Position numbers and translations under genes: made by a program | Source: Streptomyces sp. MJM8645 | Lineage (GTDB): Bacteria; Actinomycetota; Actinomycetes; Streptomycetales; Streptomycetaceae | NCBI RefSeq assembly: GCF_001625365.1 | Contig: NZ_LJJF01000002.1 | Location: 1,275,501 to 1,339,500, forward strand | Reading direction: 5' to 3' | DNA length: 64,000 bases | Notes under the pieces: model-generated | Told to the model about the DNA's origin: nothing | What the model saw: only the letters and a program-made list of their open reading frames with translations | The model's database searches: none | Part shown: positions 44,990-54,029 of the stretch, one piece after another | Position numbering within the stretch: the stretch's first letter is position 1 | Layout: every line of letters begins with the position of its first letter

Positions 44990-46495
44990 ATGTCCTCCTC
45001 TCTTCTCGCGGAACCGTGGCTGCGAGGCGTCGCGGCCAACCGGGCTGCGCCGTCCGAGGTTCTGCTGCGTCTGCTGGCCCCGCAGGGGCGCGTTGCCTGG
45101 ACGGCCCTCTGCCAGGAACGTGCCCTTCCCCCAGAGGTCGTCGAGGCGGTGCTCGCACACCCCGAGCAGACGGTCCGCCGCGCCTTCGCGCGTAACCGGC
45201 ACGCCGCTCCCGAACAGCGCGGCCGGCTGGTCGACGACCCCGATGCCTTCGTCCGCGCGAGCCTTGCCGCAGGTCCGCGCCCGCGCCTGAGCAGGGCCGA
45301 GCCGTTGCCCGACGACGTCCTGGAAATCCTGCTGACCACCCGCGACGAACACCATCGGGACCAGTTGCTCAGCGCAGACGAGATCCGGCAGGAGCTGGCG
45401 TTCTCCGGGCAGATCCGTGCATCGTTCCACCGCAGGATGCTCGACCACCCGAACCCCGTACTTCGGGCCCAGGCCGCCGGCCTGTGGCTGTGGCTGACTC
45501 ATGGCCAACGCGACGCGCTCCTGGCCGACCCGGATCCCACCGTCGCGGAGGCCGCCCGTGACCACCGCCGGATCCTGGACCCGGCGGCGATGGAAGCGGA
45601 GCTGCCGGAACGCGACTGCCACGCCCGGAATCTTCTGCTCATCAGCTACGCCGTCTCCCACGCCGTGGCCGAGCAGTGCCTCGCCGAACGGCGCGACCTG
45701 TGGTCGCTTGCCCGCAACCCCCACACGCCCGGCGACATCGTCGCCCGCCTCGCCCACGACCCCGATCCGGACGTGCGCAAGCAGGTGGCCGCCAGAGCCG
45801 ACCTGGACCCGCCACTCCTGGCGGAACTGGCCCAGGACCCGGACAGCGCCGTACGGGCCCGGGCCCAGCTGCACCCACTGCCGCGGACCTGGCCGCAGCG
45901 CGCCGCCATCGACCGGGTCTTCGGCCACGCCGTCGAGAACGTCGGTGCTGTCGGCGAGATGTTCGTCGAGCCGGGGACAAGCTGGTACGAGGCGTGCGCC
46001 GCGTCCGCGGATCCTCAGCTGCGCCGAGTCGCCGCGACCTGCCCCCTGCTGTCGGCGGAGCTGGTGCACCGTCTGGCCGAGGACGCCGACGCGGACGTGC
46101 GCCATCTGTTGGCCTTCAACCACCCGCTGGCACCGCCCGCACTCGTTCTCGACGCCTTCATCGCCGCACCGCGCCAGCGGCCCTACCTGCTCACGCTGCC
46201 CCGTCTACCCGGCACCGGCCTGGACCACCTGCTCGACCACGACGACCCGGACGTCCGCGCTCTGGCCGCCTCCGACGCCGGCCTGGCCCAGCCGCCCGTC
46301 CACCTGCTCGCCGACCCCGAACCCAGCGTCCGTCAAGCCGCGGCAGCCAATCCGCGCCTTCCCCTCGACCTGGTCTCGGCCCTGCTGAACGACCCGGAGC
46401 ACGCGGAAGGAGCCGCAGCCAATCCGAATCTGGCCGCTGACCGCCTCCACGAGTTGCTCGACCTCTGCGAACTGCCCGGAGCCGCAACCCGGTGA
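44990..46495 (+). CDS. HEAT/leucine-rich-variant repeat protein
   Basis: 501 residues from ATG 44990. The sequence is a chain of about 12 to 14 helical repeats of 22-25 residues with motifs such as HPEQTVRRAFARN, DPDPDVRKQVAARA, DADADVRHLLAFN, DDPDVRALAASD and EPSVRQAAAANP. This is the LRV/HEAT-like solenoid found in many Streptomyces proteins. It offers a binding surface and no catalytic residues. A role in the partition complex is possible from its position next to the array but is unsupported otherwise. Confidence 0.8.
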   Translation: MSSSLLAEPWLRGVAANRAAPSEVLLRLLAPQGRVAWTALCQERALPPEVVEAVLAHPEQTVRRAFARNRHAAPEQRGRLVDDPDAFVRASLAAGPRPRLSRAEPLPDDVLEILLTTRDEHHRDQLLSADEIRQELAFSGQIRASFHRRMLDHPNPVLRAQAAGLWLWLTHGQRDALLADPDPTVAEAARDHRRILDPAAMEAELPERDCHARNLLLISYAVSHAVAEQCLAERRDLWSLARNPHTPGDIVARLAHDPDPDVRKQVAARADLDPPLLAELAQDPDSAVRARAQLHPLPRTWPQRAAIDRVFGHAVENVGAVGEMFVEPGTSWYEACAASADPQLRRVAATCPLLSAELVHRLAEDADADVRHLLAFNHPLAPPALVLDAFIAAPRQRPYLLTLPRLPGTGLDHLLDHDDPDVRALAASDAGLAQPPVHLLADPEPSVRQAAAANPRLPLDLVSALLNDPEHAEGAAANPNLAADRLHELLDLCELPGAATR

Positions 46496-46735
46496 GGCGC
46501 CGACGGCCGCAAGGTTTCAGTGGCCGCTCCCGATGCTCATGAGGCGGAGTAGCAGCATTGCGGCAGCGTCCGAACTACGTGCCGTCGCCTTAGGCGAACG
46601 CGTGGGCGACGAGCGAACTGGCGTGCCCGTGGCCAAGTCCATAGCCGGGGGCGGCGGCCCGGGGGCGCCCGGCTAGGCTGAAGCGGCACGTCAACGGCCG
46701 TGGGAGGCCGGGGACGGTCCTGAACGAGGGGGAGC
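46496..46735. other. intergenic stretch, nothing recognised
   Basis: No gene, clear hairpin or array-type palindrome. The ATG at 46736 is preceded by GAGGGGGAG, a ribosome site. Confidence 0.5.
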
Positions 46736-47299
46736 ATGAGCGAGCTCGACGACCTGCGGATGCGCCTGGCGGCACTGGAGACGGAGGTCGACCGGCTTCG
46801 GAAGGAGTCCGCCGCGTCGCGCACGGGGGCGGCGATGGCTGGCCGAGGCGGTGCGAAGGCAGCGAGAACCGCGAAGGCACATACGTCGCCGCGCGGCCGC
46901 GCCCAGGTGGAGGACGAGACCAGCACGGGGGAGAGGCCGGGGGAGAGGGAGGCCGAGACTGGTCAGGCGATGACCTGTCTCGCCGAGGCGCTCGGTGTCC
47001 TGGGCGCCGGCCGGGTCCGCCAGGTCGAGGTCCCGCAGACCCAAGTCCTCCGGGCCCGAGTCCTCCAGAGCGAAACCCTACGGATCCAAACGCCGCAGGC
47101 CGAAACGCTGCGAGCCGAAAAGCCGCGGGCCGAAAAGCCGCGGGCCGAAGGCCGGCAGACCGAGGTTCCTCAGGACCTCACCCCGGCCCTGGAGCCCCAG
47201 GACCGCACGCCCCCGCAGCACGGCCGGTTCCTGGACAGCCTCTTGGCGGGGCAGTCGGCCCTCTTCGAGGAGAAGCACCACCCGGACACCGAGCCGTAA
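46736..47299 (+). CDS. coiled-coil protein with degenerate short repeats
   Basis: 187 residues. It starts with a coiled coil, SELDDLRMRLAALETEVDRL, then a basic linker. The middle carries short repeats of the type xTxxLRA/AEKPRA (QVLRARVLQSETLRIQ; AEKPRAEKPRAE) that derive from a repeated 15-bp DNA unit. Related Streptomyces proteins have a similar N-terminus followed by a longer coiled coil with repeated EHG/RILNE units; this one looks degenerated. Function unknown. Confidence 0.6.
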   Translation: MSELDDLRMRLAALETEVDRLRKESAASRTGAAMAGRGGAKAARTAKAHTSPRGRAQVEDETSTGERPGEREAETGQAMTCLAEALGVLGAGRVRQVEVPQTQVLRARVLQSETLRIQTPQAETLRAEKPRAEKPRAEGRQTEVPQDLTPALEPQDRTPPQHGRFLDSLLAGQSALFEEKHHPDTEP

Positions 47300-47344
47300 C
47301 CGCCGGAGCCGGACGAGCAACAGCAGCTGCCGTCTGATCAAAAC

Positions 47345-47372
47345 GGCGTGGGTGCGAGTGCACCCACGCCGA
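47345..47372. terminator. terminator between convergent genes
   Basis: CGGCGTGGGTGC-GAGT-GCACCCACGCCG: a perfect 12-bp stem with a tetraloop; AAAA precedes it, giving a U-run for the minus-strand transcript of the replication operon. Confidence 0.8.
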
Positions 47373-47377
47373 TACGG

Positions 47378-47782
47378 TCACGCCTTCGGAAGCGTTATCC
47401 CCAGTTCGAGCATCGCCGGCGAGGCCGGGCCGCCCTCGGAGCGCTCGGTCTTGTACCCCTTGACGCCGGGGGCGACGGTGCGCGGGTCGACGGCCTCGGA
47501 GGGGGCGCCGGTGGAGTAGAGGCCCTCGGGGTCCTGGTCGCGGTCGTGCGGCAGGAGCCAGAAGACGCGGCGGCGGAAGGTGCCGGAGGCCCGGGAGGAT
47601 CTGGCGTCGGGGCCGAGGATGGCGTAGCCGACCATGCGGCCGTCGCGGTGGTAGGCGGGGCGGCCGCGGCGGGTGGTGAGGCGGTCCAGGGACTGGCGCA
47701 CGTAGTCGAGGTCGGTGGTGTCCTCAAGCCAGACGAGATCGGTTTCGTGGGCGAGCTCGGCCGGGTCGATCAGCGCGCTCAC
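47378..47782 (-). CDS. small conserved protein of the replication operon
   Basis: 134 residues from GTG 47782, overlapping the helicase stop (GTGA). Sequence features: HETDLVWLEDTTDLDYVRQSL, RRGRPAYHRDGRMVGYAILG, RVFWLLPHDRDQDPEGLY, with a mix of acidic and aromatic residues. I do not recognise the family, but translational coupling to the helicase suggests a replication accessory role. Confidence 0.7.
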   Translation of the reverse strand: MSALIDPAELAHETDLVWLEDTTDLDYVRQSLDRLTTRRGRPAYHRDGRMVGYAILGPDARSSRASGTFRRRVFWLLPHDRDQDPEGLYSTGAPSEAVDPRTVAPGVKGYKTERSEGGPASPAMLELGITLPKA

Positions 47783-49383
47783 GCGTTCTGCTCCTCTGTG
47801 TCGTCGGTGATCAGGCCGATGCCCGGGTAGTACTTGCGACTGTTGGACAGGACCATCTCCTTGGGGGAGGTCATACCCAGTGTCTCGCGAACTCGTGCAG
47901 CGAACGCACGACCGGATACGGGATTGGCGCCTTCGAATCCGCACCAGCGGGTGTACGCGCCGAAGAGCTGGGACTGTTCGGCGCGCATGCCCTCGCCTGT
48001 GATGCAGGCCTCCTTGAGGAAGCGGCCGACGTGGTCCTCGGTCTCGGCGTAGGCGGTGGTGGCGACCTGGACGCGCTGGGGGCCGGCGAGGTCCTTCTCG
48101 CCGGCGAAGTAGCGGCGGGCTCCGTCGATGAGCCAGGCGAGGATGCCGGGGCCCTCCTCGGCGACGAGGACGTGGGCCAGGTTGTCGATCTTACGTTCCT
48201 CGGGGACGACCCGTTCGAACGGGATCAGGCGCATGCGGCGCCAGAAGGCGAAGCCGCCGGTGCCGACCTCGGGGCGGTGGTTGCCGAGCAGCCAGAGCTT
48301 GTGGGTCGGTTCGAAGGAGAAGAAGTCCTGGCGCATCCGGCGGGCCTTGATCTTGTCGCCGCCGGTGAGGAGCTTGACCCTGGCCTCGTCGAAGCGGTCG
48401 CCGGGCTTGAGCTCGGAGCAGACGATGATGCGCCGGCCATGGAGTTCGGCGAGGTCGGTGGGGTGCCCGTCGAAGGTCTTGGCCATCAGGAAACCGGGCG
48501 GGGCAGCGTCCGCGTAGTCGCCGAGGAGTTGGATCATGACGTCCAGCAGGACGCTCTTGCCGTTCTTGCCCTGGCCGTAGAGGAACGGCATGACCTGGGC
48601 TCCGACGTCGCCGCTGATCGAGTAGCCGAGCAGCAGGTGGAGGAAGTCCCGGGTCTGCCGGCCTTCCTTGTCGTCGCCGAAGGTGTCGGTGAGGAAGCGG
48701 TCCCAGCGCGGGGTCCGCATCCGGGCGGGGGCCAGGGTGGTGGAGCGGGAGTGGTGGTGGACCTTCGGGTCGGGCGGGACGATGGCGCCGGTGCGCAGGT
48801 CGACCACGCCGCCGGGGGTGCACAGGGCGTAGGCGTCGGCGTCCAGCAGGGCGGCGTTGAGGACCATGCCCGGGGCGGACTTGGCCTGGGCGAGCATGGC
48901 ATTCATGCCCGAGGTGGAGAGGGCCCGGCGGCGGTGCCGACGCAGATCGGTGTTGGTGTAGACGCCGCGGGGGTCGTGGGTGGCGATGCTCTCGGCCATC
49001 TCGCCGGCTGCCCACAGGACGGTGTCGTCCTCGTCGAGCTGCCAGCGGTGCGCCGCCCAGCGGTACCAGCCGAGGCCGGGGACGTGGCGGTAGTCGCCTC
49101 CGTAGAGGTGGACGAAGAGCTTGGCGTTGCCCCGGTCGGACAGCGAGTCGGGCAGGAGGCCGTGCGCGCTCGCCTCCGGCCCGGCCTGGGCCTGCTTGGT
49201 CTCCTGAACAGGCTCGGGGGCCGGCGCGGGTTCGGCGGACGGGGTGTCGAGAAGGCTCTCCTGGACGGGGGTGCCGTGCCAGGGGGGCGGGGAGGCTGGG
49301 CCGGGGACCGGCGGGTACTCCAGGATCTGCTGGGCCGTGGCCACGGGATCGAAGACCGTCCTCTTGCGGGTGCTGTCGTTCAT
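47779..49383 (-). CDS. plasmid/phage replicative helicase (P4/D5-type, superfamily 3)
   Basis: 534 residues. Residues 90-260 resemble the D5_N region (RGNAKLFVHLYGGDYRHV, TPGGVVDLRTG, LLLGYSISGDV). The SF3 core has Walker A YGQGKNGKSVLLDVM (GQGKNGKS 270-277), Walker B RRIIVCSEL (about 318-325), sensor 1 LWLLGNHRPEV with Asn368, and FAFWRRMRLIPF. The C-terminus contains a winged-helix-like end. Start ATG 49383 overlaps the Prim-Pol stop by four bases. It should unwind the origin as a hexamer. Confidence 0.9.
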   Translation of the reverse strand: MNDSTRKRTVFDPVATAQQILEYPPVPGPASPPPWHGTPVQESLLDTPSAEPAPAPEPVQETKQAQAGPEASAHGLLPDSLSDRGNAKLFVHLYGGDYRHVPGLGWYRWAAHRWQLDEDDTVLWAAGEMAESIATHDPRGVYTNTDLRRHRRRALSTSGMNAMLAQAKSAPGMVLNAALLDADAYALCTPGGVVDLRTGAIVPPDPKVHHHSRSTTLAPARMRTPRWDRFLTDTFGDDKEGRQTRDFLHLLLGYSISGDVGAQVMPFLYGQGKNGKSVLLDVMIQLLGDYADAAPPGFLMAKTFDGHPTDLAELHGRRIIVCSELKPGDRFDEARVKLLTGGDKIKARRMRQDFFSFEPTHKLWLLGNHRPEVGTGGFAFWRRMRLIPFERVVPEERKIDNLAHVLVAEEGPGILAWLIDGARRYFAGEKDLAGPQRVQVATTAYAETEDHVGRFLKEACITGEGMRAEQSQLFGAYTRWCGFEGANPVSGRAFAARVRETLGMTSPKEMVLSNSRKYYPGIGLITDDTEEQNA

Positions 49384-50501
49384 CCGCGTGCCTTCCCGAC
49401 GTGCAGGGGCTGTCGGGCGCCGGCGGCGAGGCCGGAGCGGATGACGGCGGAGCTTTGCCTGTCCTGGCTGGGGCGGGCCGTGCGGGCCGCGTCCAGCAGG
49501 AGCCGCTCGGCGGCGGTGTGGGTCAGGTGACCGGCGGAGACCAGGCCTCCCATCGTGTAGGCGGCGCGATTGAGTTTGCCGGTGAAACCGGCCCCCTCGG
49601 GGGTGGTGGCACAGTCGGTGACGTCCTGGAGGACGGTGTCGAGGACTCGCTCGGCCCCGCGCTTGCCGCCGCCTGCCGCGACGACGGCCGCGCGGCCACG
49701 GTCGGGGACGGACGGCTGGGCGGGGCGCTGGGTGCTGGGCTGGTCCTTGAGGTGGCCGGTGCGGACGAGTTCGTCGCTGAGCCACTGGGGCAGGGGCGCG
49801 GGGGTCCTTGCCCCGGGGAGCGCGGTGTAGGTACCGGCGGTGGTCACGGTGCCGGGGGCGACGATGTAGCCGCCGTGGGCGCGCACGTCGACCTGCCAGG
49901 CCAGGGCCCGGCCGTTGGAGGAGCCGGTGGAGCAGGCGAACCGGCGGGGGGCATCCTCCTGGTACCAGATGTGCAGGCCACCGGAGGGGGTGCGCACGCG
50001 CAGGGTTTCCGTGTCGGTCGCCGGGTCAGGAGCCTGGCGCAGGGCCGCGAGCAGAGCAAGGGTGTGGTAGCCGTTCTCAAGGCCGTCGAGGTTGACGTTC
50101 TCGTGGATCGGGATTCCGGGCAGGATCCGGTCCCGGGCGGGGACGGTGCTGGGGTGGCTGTCGACGTCGATGACGACGAGACCCGCCGGGCCACAGGCGA
50201 CCCCGGTACCGAAGTCCGGGTTGACACGCCACCAGGCGGTGAGGATGTCCTGGTCGAGAGTGGCCGCGTGGAAGCCGTGGCACCAGCGACCGGCCGCAGG
50301 GCACGGGCAGTCGGCGGGACTGTGAGCCGGCTCCTGGCAGGGCTGGCAGTTGGCGGGCGGGGTCTTGCGGCCTGGTGCGAGCGGGTGGACGGGCCAACCC
50401 TGGACGGCGCACCAGCGCGCGACGGCCAGCGCATCCGGCTGGCGAAACGCTCGGTCGCTCCCCACGGCCTTAGGCGCCGTCACGCTGGTCCCTCTCCCCA
50501 T
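49380..50501 (-). CDS. bifunctional DNA primase/polymerase (Prim-Pol)
   Basis: 373 residues. Prim-Pol features: ALAVARWCAVQGWPVHPLAPGRKTP, a cysteine cluster (CQPC...CPC...C, residues 52-74) that may bind zinc, WWRVNPDFGTGVACGPAGLVVIDVDSHP with catalytic Asp112 and Asp114, then RTPSGGLHIWY and VDVRAHGGYIVAPGT. The C-terminal 110 residues are a helical primase-C-like region (GFTGKLNRAAYTMGGLVSAGHLT). It would synthesise primers at the adjacent origin. Start ATG 50501 or GTG 50483. Confidence 0.9.
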   Translation of the reverse strand: MGRGTSVTAPKAVGSDRAFRQPDALAVARWCAVQGWPVHPLAPGRKTPPANCQPCQEPAHSPADCPCPAAGRWCHGFHAATLDQDILTAWWRVNPDFGTGVACGPAGLVVIDVDSHPSTVPARDRILPGIPIHENVNLDGLENGYHTLALLAALRQAPDPATDTETLRVRTPSGGLHIWYQEDAPRRFACSTGSSNGRALAWQVDVRAHGGYIVAPGTVTTAGTYTALPGARTPAPLPQWLSDELVRTGHLKDQPSTQRPAQPSVPDRGRAAVVAAGGGKRGAERVLDTVLQDVTDCATTPEGAGFTGKLNRAAYTMGGLVSAGHLTHTAAERLLLDAARTARPSQDRQSSAVIRSGLAAGARQPLHVGKARG

Positions 50502-50521
50502 GGTTGGTAGCTGCTCGGACT

Positions 50522-51299
50522 TGAGTCGCTCGTTCAGTCGCTGAGGGCAAATAGCCAGGTCAGGGCACTGGTGGGCGCCGGATCAGCGACTGAAGCGACC
50601 GAAGTCCAGAAGATAGCTCACACAGACTATCCGAGCGAGGACGTGGGAACGCGAACTGCCGGAGTCGGCGGCGAAACTCAGCTACCGAAACCCGGGCCAG
50701 CGACTGACCCCGTTCAGTCGCTGGTTTCGGTCTTCCGGCATTTTCGCAGGTCAAAGCCGGTTTTAACAGCAAACAGCGACTGAAGCGACTGTAGCCCGGG
50801 TCTATAACGCGCACACGCACAGGGGAATGTCTTCATATACCTGACCTTGAGTCGCTTCGGTCGCTGAAGGGGTGGGTGAACCTGCCCTGACCTGGGGTTT
50901 TTCCCAGCGACTGAACCTCAGCGACTGAAAGCGACTGAGTCTCTCGGGCACTGTCCCCCGGCGTGTCGCCGGACCAGGTTCTCGTGCAAGTCCCCAACTT
51001 GGGTCGCTTGGGTCGCTTCAGTAGCTCCGCCGCAGGGCCTGGAGAGCAGCTTCGCTGCTGTGACCTGGGACTATGTCCGCAGGAGCGATCAGTGCCTGAA
51101 CACTTCCAGCACTGAGTCGCTGAGTCGCTTCGGTCGCCGCTGCCCTCCGAGGACAGTGTCGTTGCCCTGTTGTCCCGGTACGTACGGCCTTTTGTGGCAC
51201 CGGATCCGGGTCAGTCGCTGGAGGCCTGAGCCGGCGGAGAGCCCGTAGCTCCAGGACGTGACTGGGCAGGGCAGCTACTGAAGCGACCCAAGCGACCGA
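50522..51299. other. putative replication origin with iterons
   Basis: About 20 copies of AGCGAC/GTCGCT occur in 780 bp, many as AGCGACTGAAGCGAC or its complement (for example 50584, 50774, 50849, 50905-50935, 51002, 51114, 51281). Copies occur in both orientations and cluster in pairs one helical turn (about 9-11 bp) apart. The tract begins 20 bp upstream of the Prim-Pol start and includes short AT-rich spots (50760-50772, 50830-50840). The position and repeats fit a theta-type plasmid origin bound by a replication protein. Confidence 0.75.
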
Positions 51300-51459
51300 G
51301 ACTCCGACTTGGTCGAGAAAGCATCGGGCCGAGGCTCCGTTGGCGATCGGCCGAGTCGGTCGCTCAGGACGTGCCGGAGCCCGCCGGGGTGGTCCGTGTT
51401 GCCCGACACGCCGTTCTCAAGCTTGTAGCGAGGTGTACCCCGAACTACGATTCGCCGTT

Positions 51460-51702
51460 ATGAAGCAGCTGAACGTGCGACTGGACGACGCCGTGCACGA
51501 GGCGCTGGAGCAGCGGGCGGAGGCAGCCGGGCTGAGCCTGACGGACTATGCGCGCAAGGTGTTGGCCGAGGAGGCGGACGAGCGGCGCGAACGGTTCCTG
51601 ACCGCCGCGGCACACTTCGCGCCGACGTGGGCGCCGGCCTTCGAGGCCGAGTTCGGGCCCTACCCGCAGAGCACTCGTGGCGCCGCAGCGGATGCCGCGT
51701 GA
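51460..51702 (+). CDS. antitoxin, ribbon-helix-helix type
   Basis: 80 residues from ATG 51460. N-terminal strand KQLNVRLDDAVHEAL and helix-turn-helix EAAGLSLTDYARKVLAEEA give the ribbon-helix-helix fold of VapB/FitA antitoxins; the C-terminal tail (APAFEAEFGPYP) probably wraps the toxin. Its stop overlaps the GTG of the toxin gene. It likely represses its own promoter. Confidence 0.82.
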   Translation: MKQLNVRLDDAVHEALEQRAEAAGLSLTDYARKVLAEEADERRERFLTAAAHFAPTWAPAFEAEFGPYPQSTRGAAADAA

Positions 51703-52070
51703 TCCTCCGGATAGACCGGGCGTGGCTGCTTGACATCGCCCACCAGTTCCTGCCCGCCGATCCGGACATCACCGACTACGGCACCCTCGCCGCCGCGGTC
51801 GCCCGTCACCTCGACGAGGTCATGGACGTGCCGGTGTACGGCGAGGTGCACCAGCGGGCCGCCGCTCTCATGCACCAGCTGATCCGCGTCCCGGCCCTGG
51901 AGTTCGCCAACGAGCACTTCGCCGCCGTCGTGGCCGCCTCCTACCTCAGCGCCTCCGGCGTCATCGTCACCGCGGAGCCCAAGCAGGCCGCCGACCTGGC
52001 CGCCCGCATCCGCGCCGGGGACGCGGACGTCCGTGAGACGGCGGCCGCCGTCCGCAGCTGGTACCGCTGA
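51699..52070 (+). CDS. Fic/Doc-like toxin with degenerate motif
   Basis: 123 residues. DYGTLAAAVARHLDEV and RAAALMHQLIRVPALEFANEHFAAVVAASYLSASG follow the Doc fold. Where Doc has HxFxDGNKR, this protein has VPALEFANEHF: the catalytic His and the GNKR loop are absent. GTG start overlaps the antitoxin stop. Streptomyces proteins of this group are usually named Fic-family toxin components. Either it works by another mechanism or it is inactive. Confidence 0.75.
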   Translation: MILRIDRAWLLDIAHQFLPADPDITDYGTLAAAVARHLDEVMDVPVYGEVHQRAAALMHQLIRVPALEFANEHFAAVVAASYLSASGVIVTAEPKQAADLAARIRAGDADVRETAAAVRSWYR

Positions 52071-52335
52071 CCCTGGTCGACGACCGGTCAGCCGGGATCT
52101 GGAAGGCGTCGGTCTCCCGGCACAGTCCTGCGGTCCTGCGGTTCCGGAGCACGACGGTCGGGCAGCCGGGAGAGAGCCCTGCGGCGCTGTCCGGTGACGA
52201 GTGGCGGTCACCGAGGGCACAGCCCCAGCAGCTACCGAAGGCACCGGACAGCGACTGTCAGACCGGTATGCCATCGTGTGTGGACGGGTGGCGCTCGCGG
52301 AGAGCCGCGCTGACGACGAACGAACGGGGGCCGCG
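52071..52335. other. intergenic stretch
   Basis: No gene or hairpin of note; the frame of the next gene is open back to 52201 without a convincing start. Confidence 0.45.
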
Positions 52336-53289
52336 ATGACGGGCTGGGACGGTGTGACCTGGAACAGCTGGCGGGACCACGACGACATCCGTGCGCGGCT
52401 CGACGCAGGAGCCGACCCGGACACGTGGGGCGGGAGTCGCCGCCCCCTGCACCAGGCCGCGGGTTTCGGCTCGCCCGAGGTGGTGGCCGAACTGACGCGC
52501 CGGGTGTCGGACGTGGACGCGCTGGAGAACGGGACGACGGCCCTGTGGGAGGCCGTCATGGAGAACCGGCCGGACAACGCCCGGGCCCTCGTGGCCGCGG
52601 GTGCCGACACGTGGCGGCCCCAGCTCGGCGGCTGGTCGCCCGGCCGCATCGCCCTGGCCGGGCCGGTCCCCGATCTGTTCCCCGTGCCCGACGGACAAGC
52701 CGGCCTGACAGCGACCGAGCAGGCCACCGTCCGGCGCGGGCGGCAACTCGTCCAGGCCCTGGGCCGTTTCTTCTTCGAGGGCACCGGCCTCGCCTGCATC
52801 GCCGCCATCGACGCCGCCGAAGCGGTCCGTCGGCTGGACGCCACTCCGTTGGACGAGGAGTTCATGGAGGACTTCCTCGACGACCCGAACGAGTACGACA
52901 TGGACGAGGGCCTGCTCATCGCCGGTGTCACGACCGTGCCCGGCGGATGCATCGTCACCCAGCCCTGGGGCTACACGCCGTCCACCCCGGGCGCGATGGC
53001 CCGACTGACCGCCGGCACGGTCGGCTACGGCCTGTACGCCAACCCCAAGAGCGGCAACCAGGGCAGCATCGTCCGCGACGGCACCGTCGAAGCCTGGGAC
53101 CTCCACCCCGGCGGCGCCCCCCTCCCGAACCACACCCCTGACGAGGTCCTGACCGGCTACCTCTACCACCACCACGCCGTCGCCCAGGCCTGCGCCTTCG
53201 CGGGCCTGCGCCCCACCGACGCCCGCGCCGTCACCGGCCCCGCCGACAACTGGATACGACTGCCCGACGTCGACTACTGGGAGCGGTGA
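52336..53289 (+). CDS. ankyrin-repeat plus DUF6461-like protein
   Basis: 317 residues. The first 100 residues hold two or three ankyrin repeats: DDIRARLDAGADPDT, RRPLHQAAGFGSPEVVAEL, GTTALWEAVMENRPDNARALVAAGAD. The rest matches the pattern of DUF6461: FFFEGTGLACIAAIDAAEAV, GVTTVPGGCIVTQPWGY, STPGAMARLTAGTVGYGLYA, KSGNQGSIVRDG. DUF6461 proteins are abundant in Streptomyces and of unknown function; some lie in defence or conflict loci. The ankyrin fusion suggests a protein partner. Confidence 0.8.
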   Translation: MTGWDGVTWNSWRDHDDIRARLDAGADPDTWGGSRRPLHQAAGFGSPEVVAELTRRVSDVDALENGTTALWEAVMENRPDNARALVAAGADTWRPQLGGWSPGRIALAGPVPDLFPVPDGQAGLTATEQATVRRGRQLVQALGRFFFEGTGLACIAAIDAAEAVRRLDATPLDEEFMEDFLDDPNEYDMDEGLLIAGVTTVPGGCIVTQPWGYTPSTPGAMARLTAGTVGYGLYANPKSGNQGSIVRDGTVEAWDLHPGGAPLPNHTPDEVLTGYLYHHHAVAQACAFAGLRPTDARAVTGPADNWIRLPDVDYWER

Positions 53290-53420
53290 GGGCACTGACC
53301 CGTCCGTAGGCCCGGGCTGGGCTGGGCGGGTGGCGTCCGAGGGCCCACCGGTGTGGTGACAAGCCGTGGCGGTGGGCGGTGGCGGGAGGCTGGTGCCCCG
53401 TTGGCGGACGAGGAGAGCCT

Positions 53421-54017
53421 GTGAGTGGGCACAGCCCTGGAGGTGACCGCGGCCCCGTGTCCATGGGCGCGGGCGGGGGACGGCCGGCCGGTGATGCCGG
53501 TGTGCTGGGGACGGCGCTCGGCGTGGTGCTGGCGTTCTCGCTCGCGCAGGGGTCATGGCAGTGGTTCTCCACCTATCTCGGAGTGACGCTGCTCGCGGTG
53601 GTCCTGTCGTTCGGCCGTGCGCCGCTGCCGGCGCCGGGTCGACGGGCGGCCTACGGCCGGAGCCTGGTGGCGTACTCGCTGGTCGTGGGGCTGTGCGTGG
53701 CGCTGGCGCTGGCTCCGGCACTTCAGCGCTGGGACTGGCTGTTCCCCATGCCGGGGACGCGCAGCGGGTGCGTCGAGGCCGGCCGCTACGAGGTCCTGCG
53801 GACGCAGGCCGCGCTGGGGGACCTGGCCGGGCGTGCCGGTGACGCGTTGGGGTACGTGCAGCGGGAGCAGAGCCGCCAGGCCGTCGACGTCTGCCTGGCG
53901 GCGACGACGACGCGTTGGCTGCCGGTGTACGCGCTGGGGGCGGCCCTGCTGGTGGGCGCGGGCTCGTGGGCGTGGGCGCGGTTCCGGGCGCGGAGCACGG
54001 CGGCGGGGTCTGGCTGA
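53421..54017 (+). CDS. membrane protein
   Basis: 198 residues from GTG 53421, with AGGAG 8 bases upstream. Hydrophobic stretches GVLGTALGVVLAFSLAQG, TYLGVTLLAVVLSF, SLVAYSLVVGLCVALALAPAL and PVYALGAALLVGAGSWAW form four helices. Between helices 3 and 4 an outside loop has two cysteines (GCVEAGRYEVL; VDVCLA). Function unknown. Confidence 0.65.
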   Translation: MSGHSPGGDRGPVSMGAGGGRPAGDAGVLGTALGVVLAFSLAQGSWQWFSTYLGVTLLAVVLSFGRAPLPAPGRRAAYGRSLVAYSLVVGLCVALALAPALQRWDWLFPMPGTRSGCVEAGRYEVLRTQAALGDLAGRAGDALGYVQREQSRQAVDVCLAATTTRWLPVYALGAALLVGAGSWAWARFRARSTAAGSG

Positions 54018-54029
54018 GCTGGTTCGCGC

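Noticed and set aside
44546..46123. Minus-strand open frame running from the repeat-protein gene into the array
   Set aside because: Antisense shadow of the LRV/HEAT gene; no start signal.
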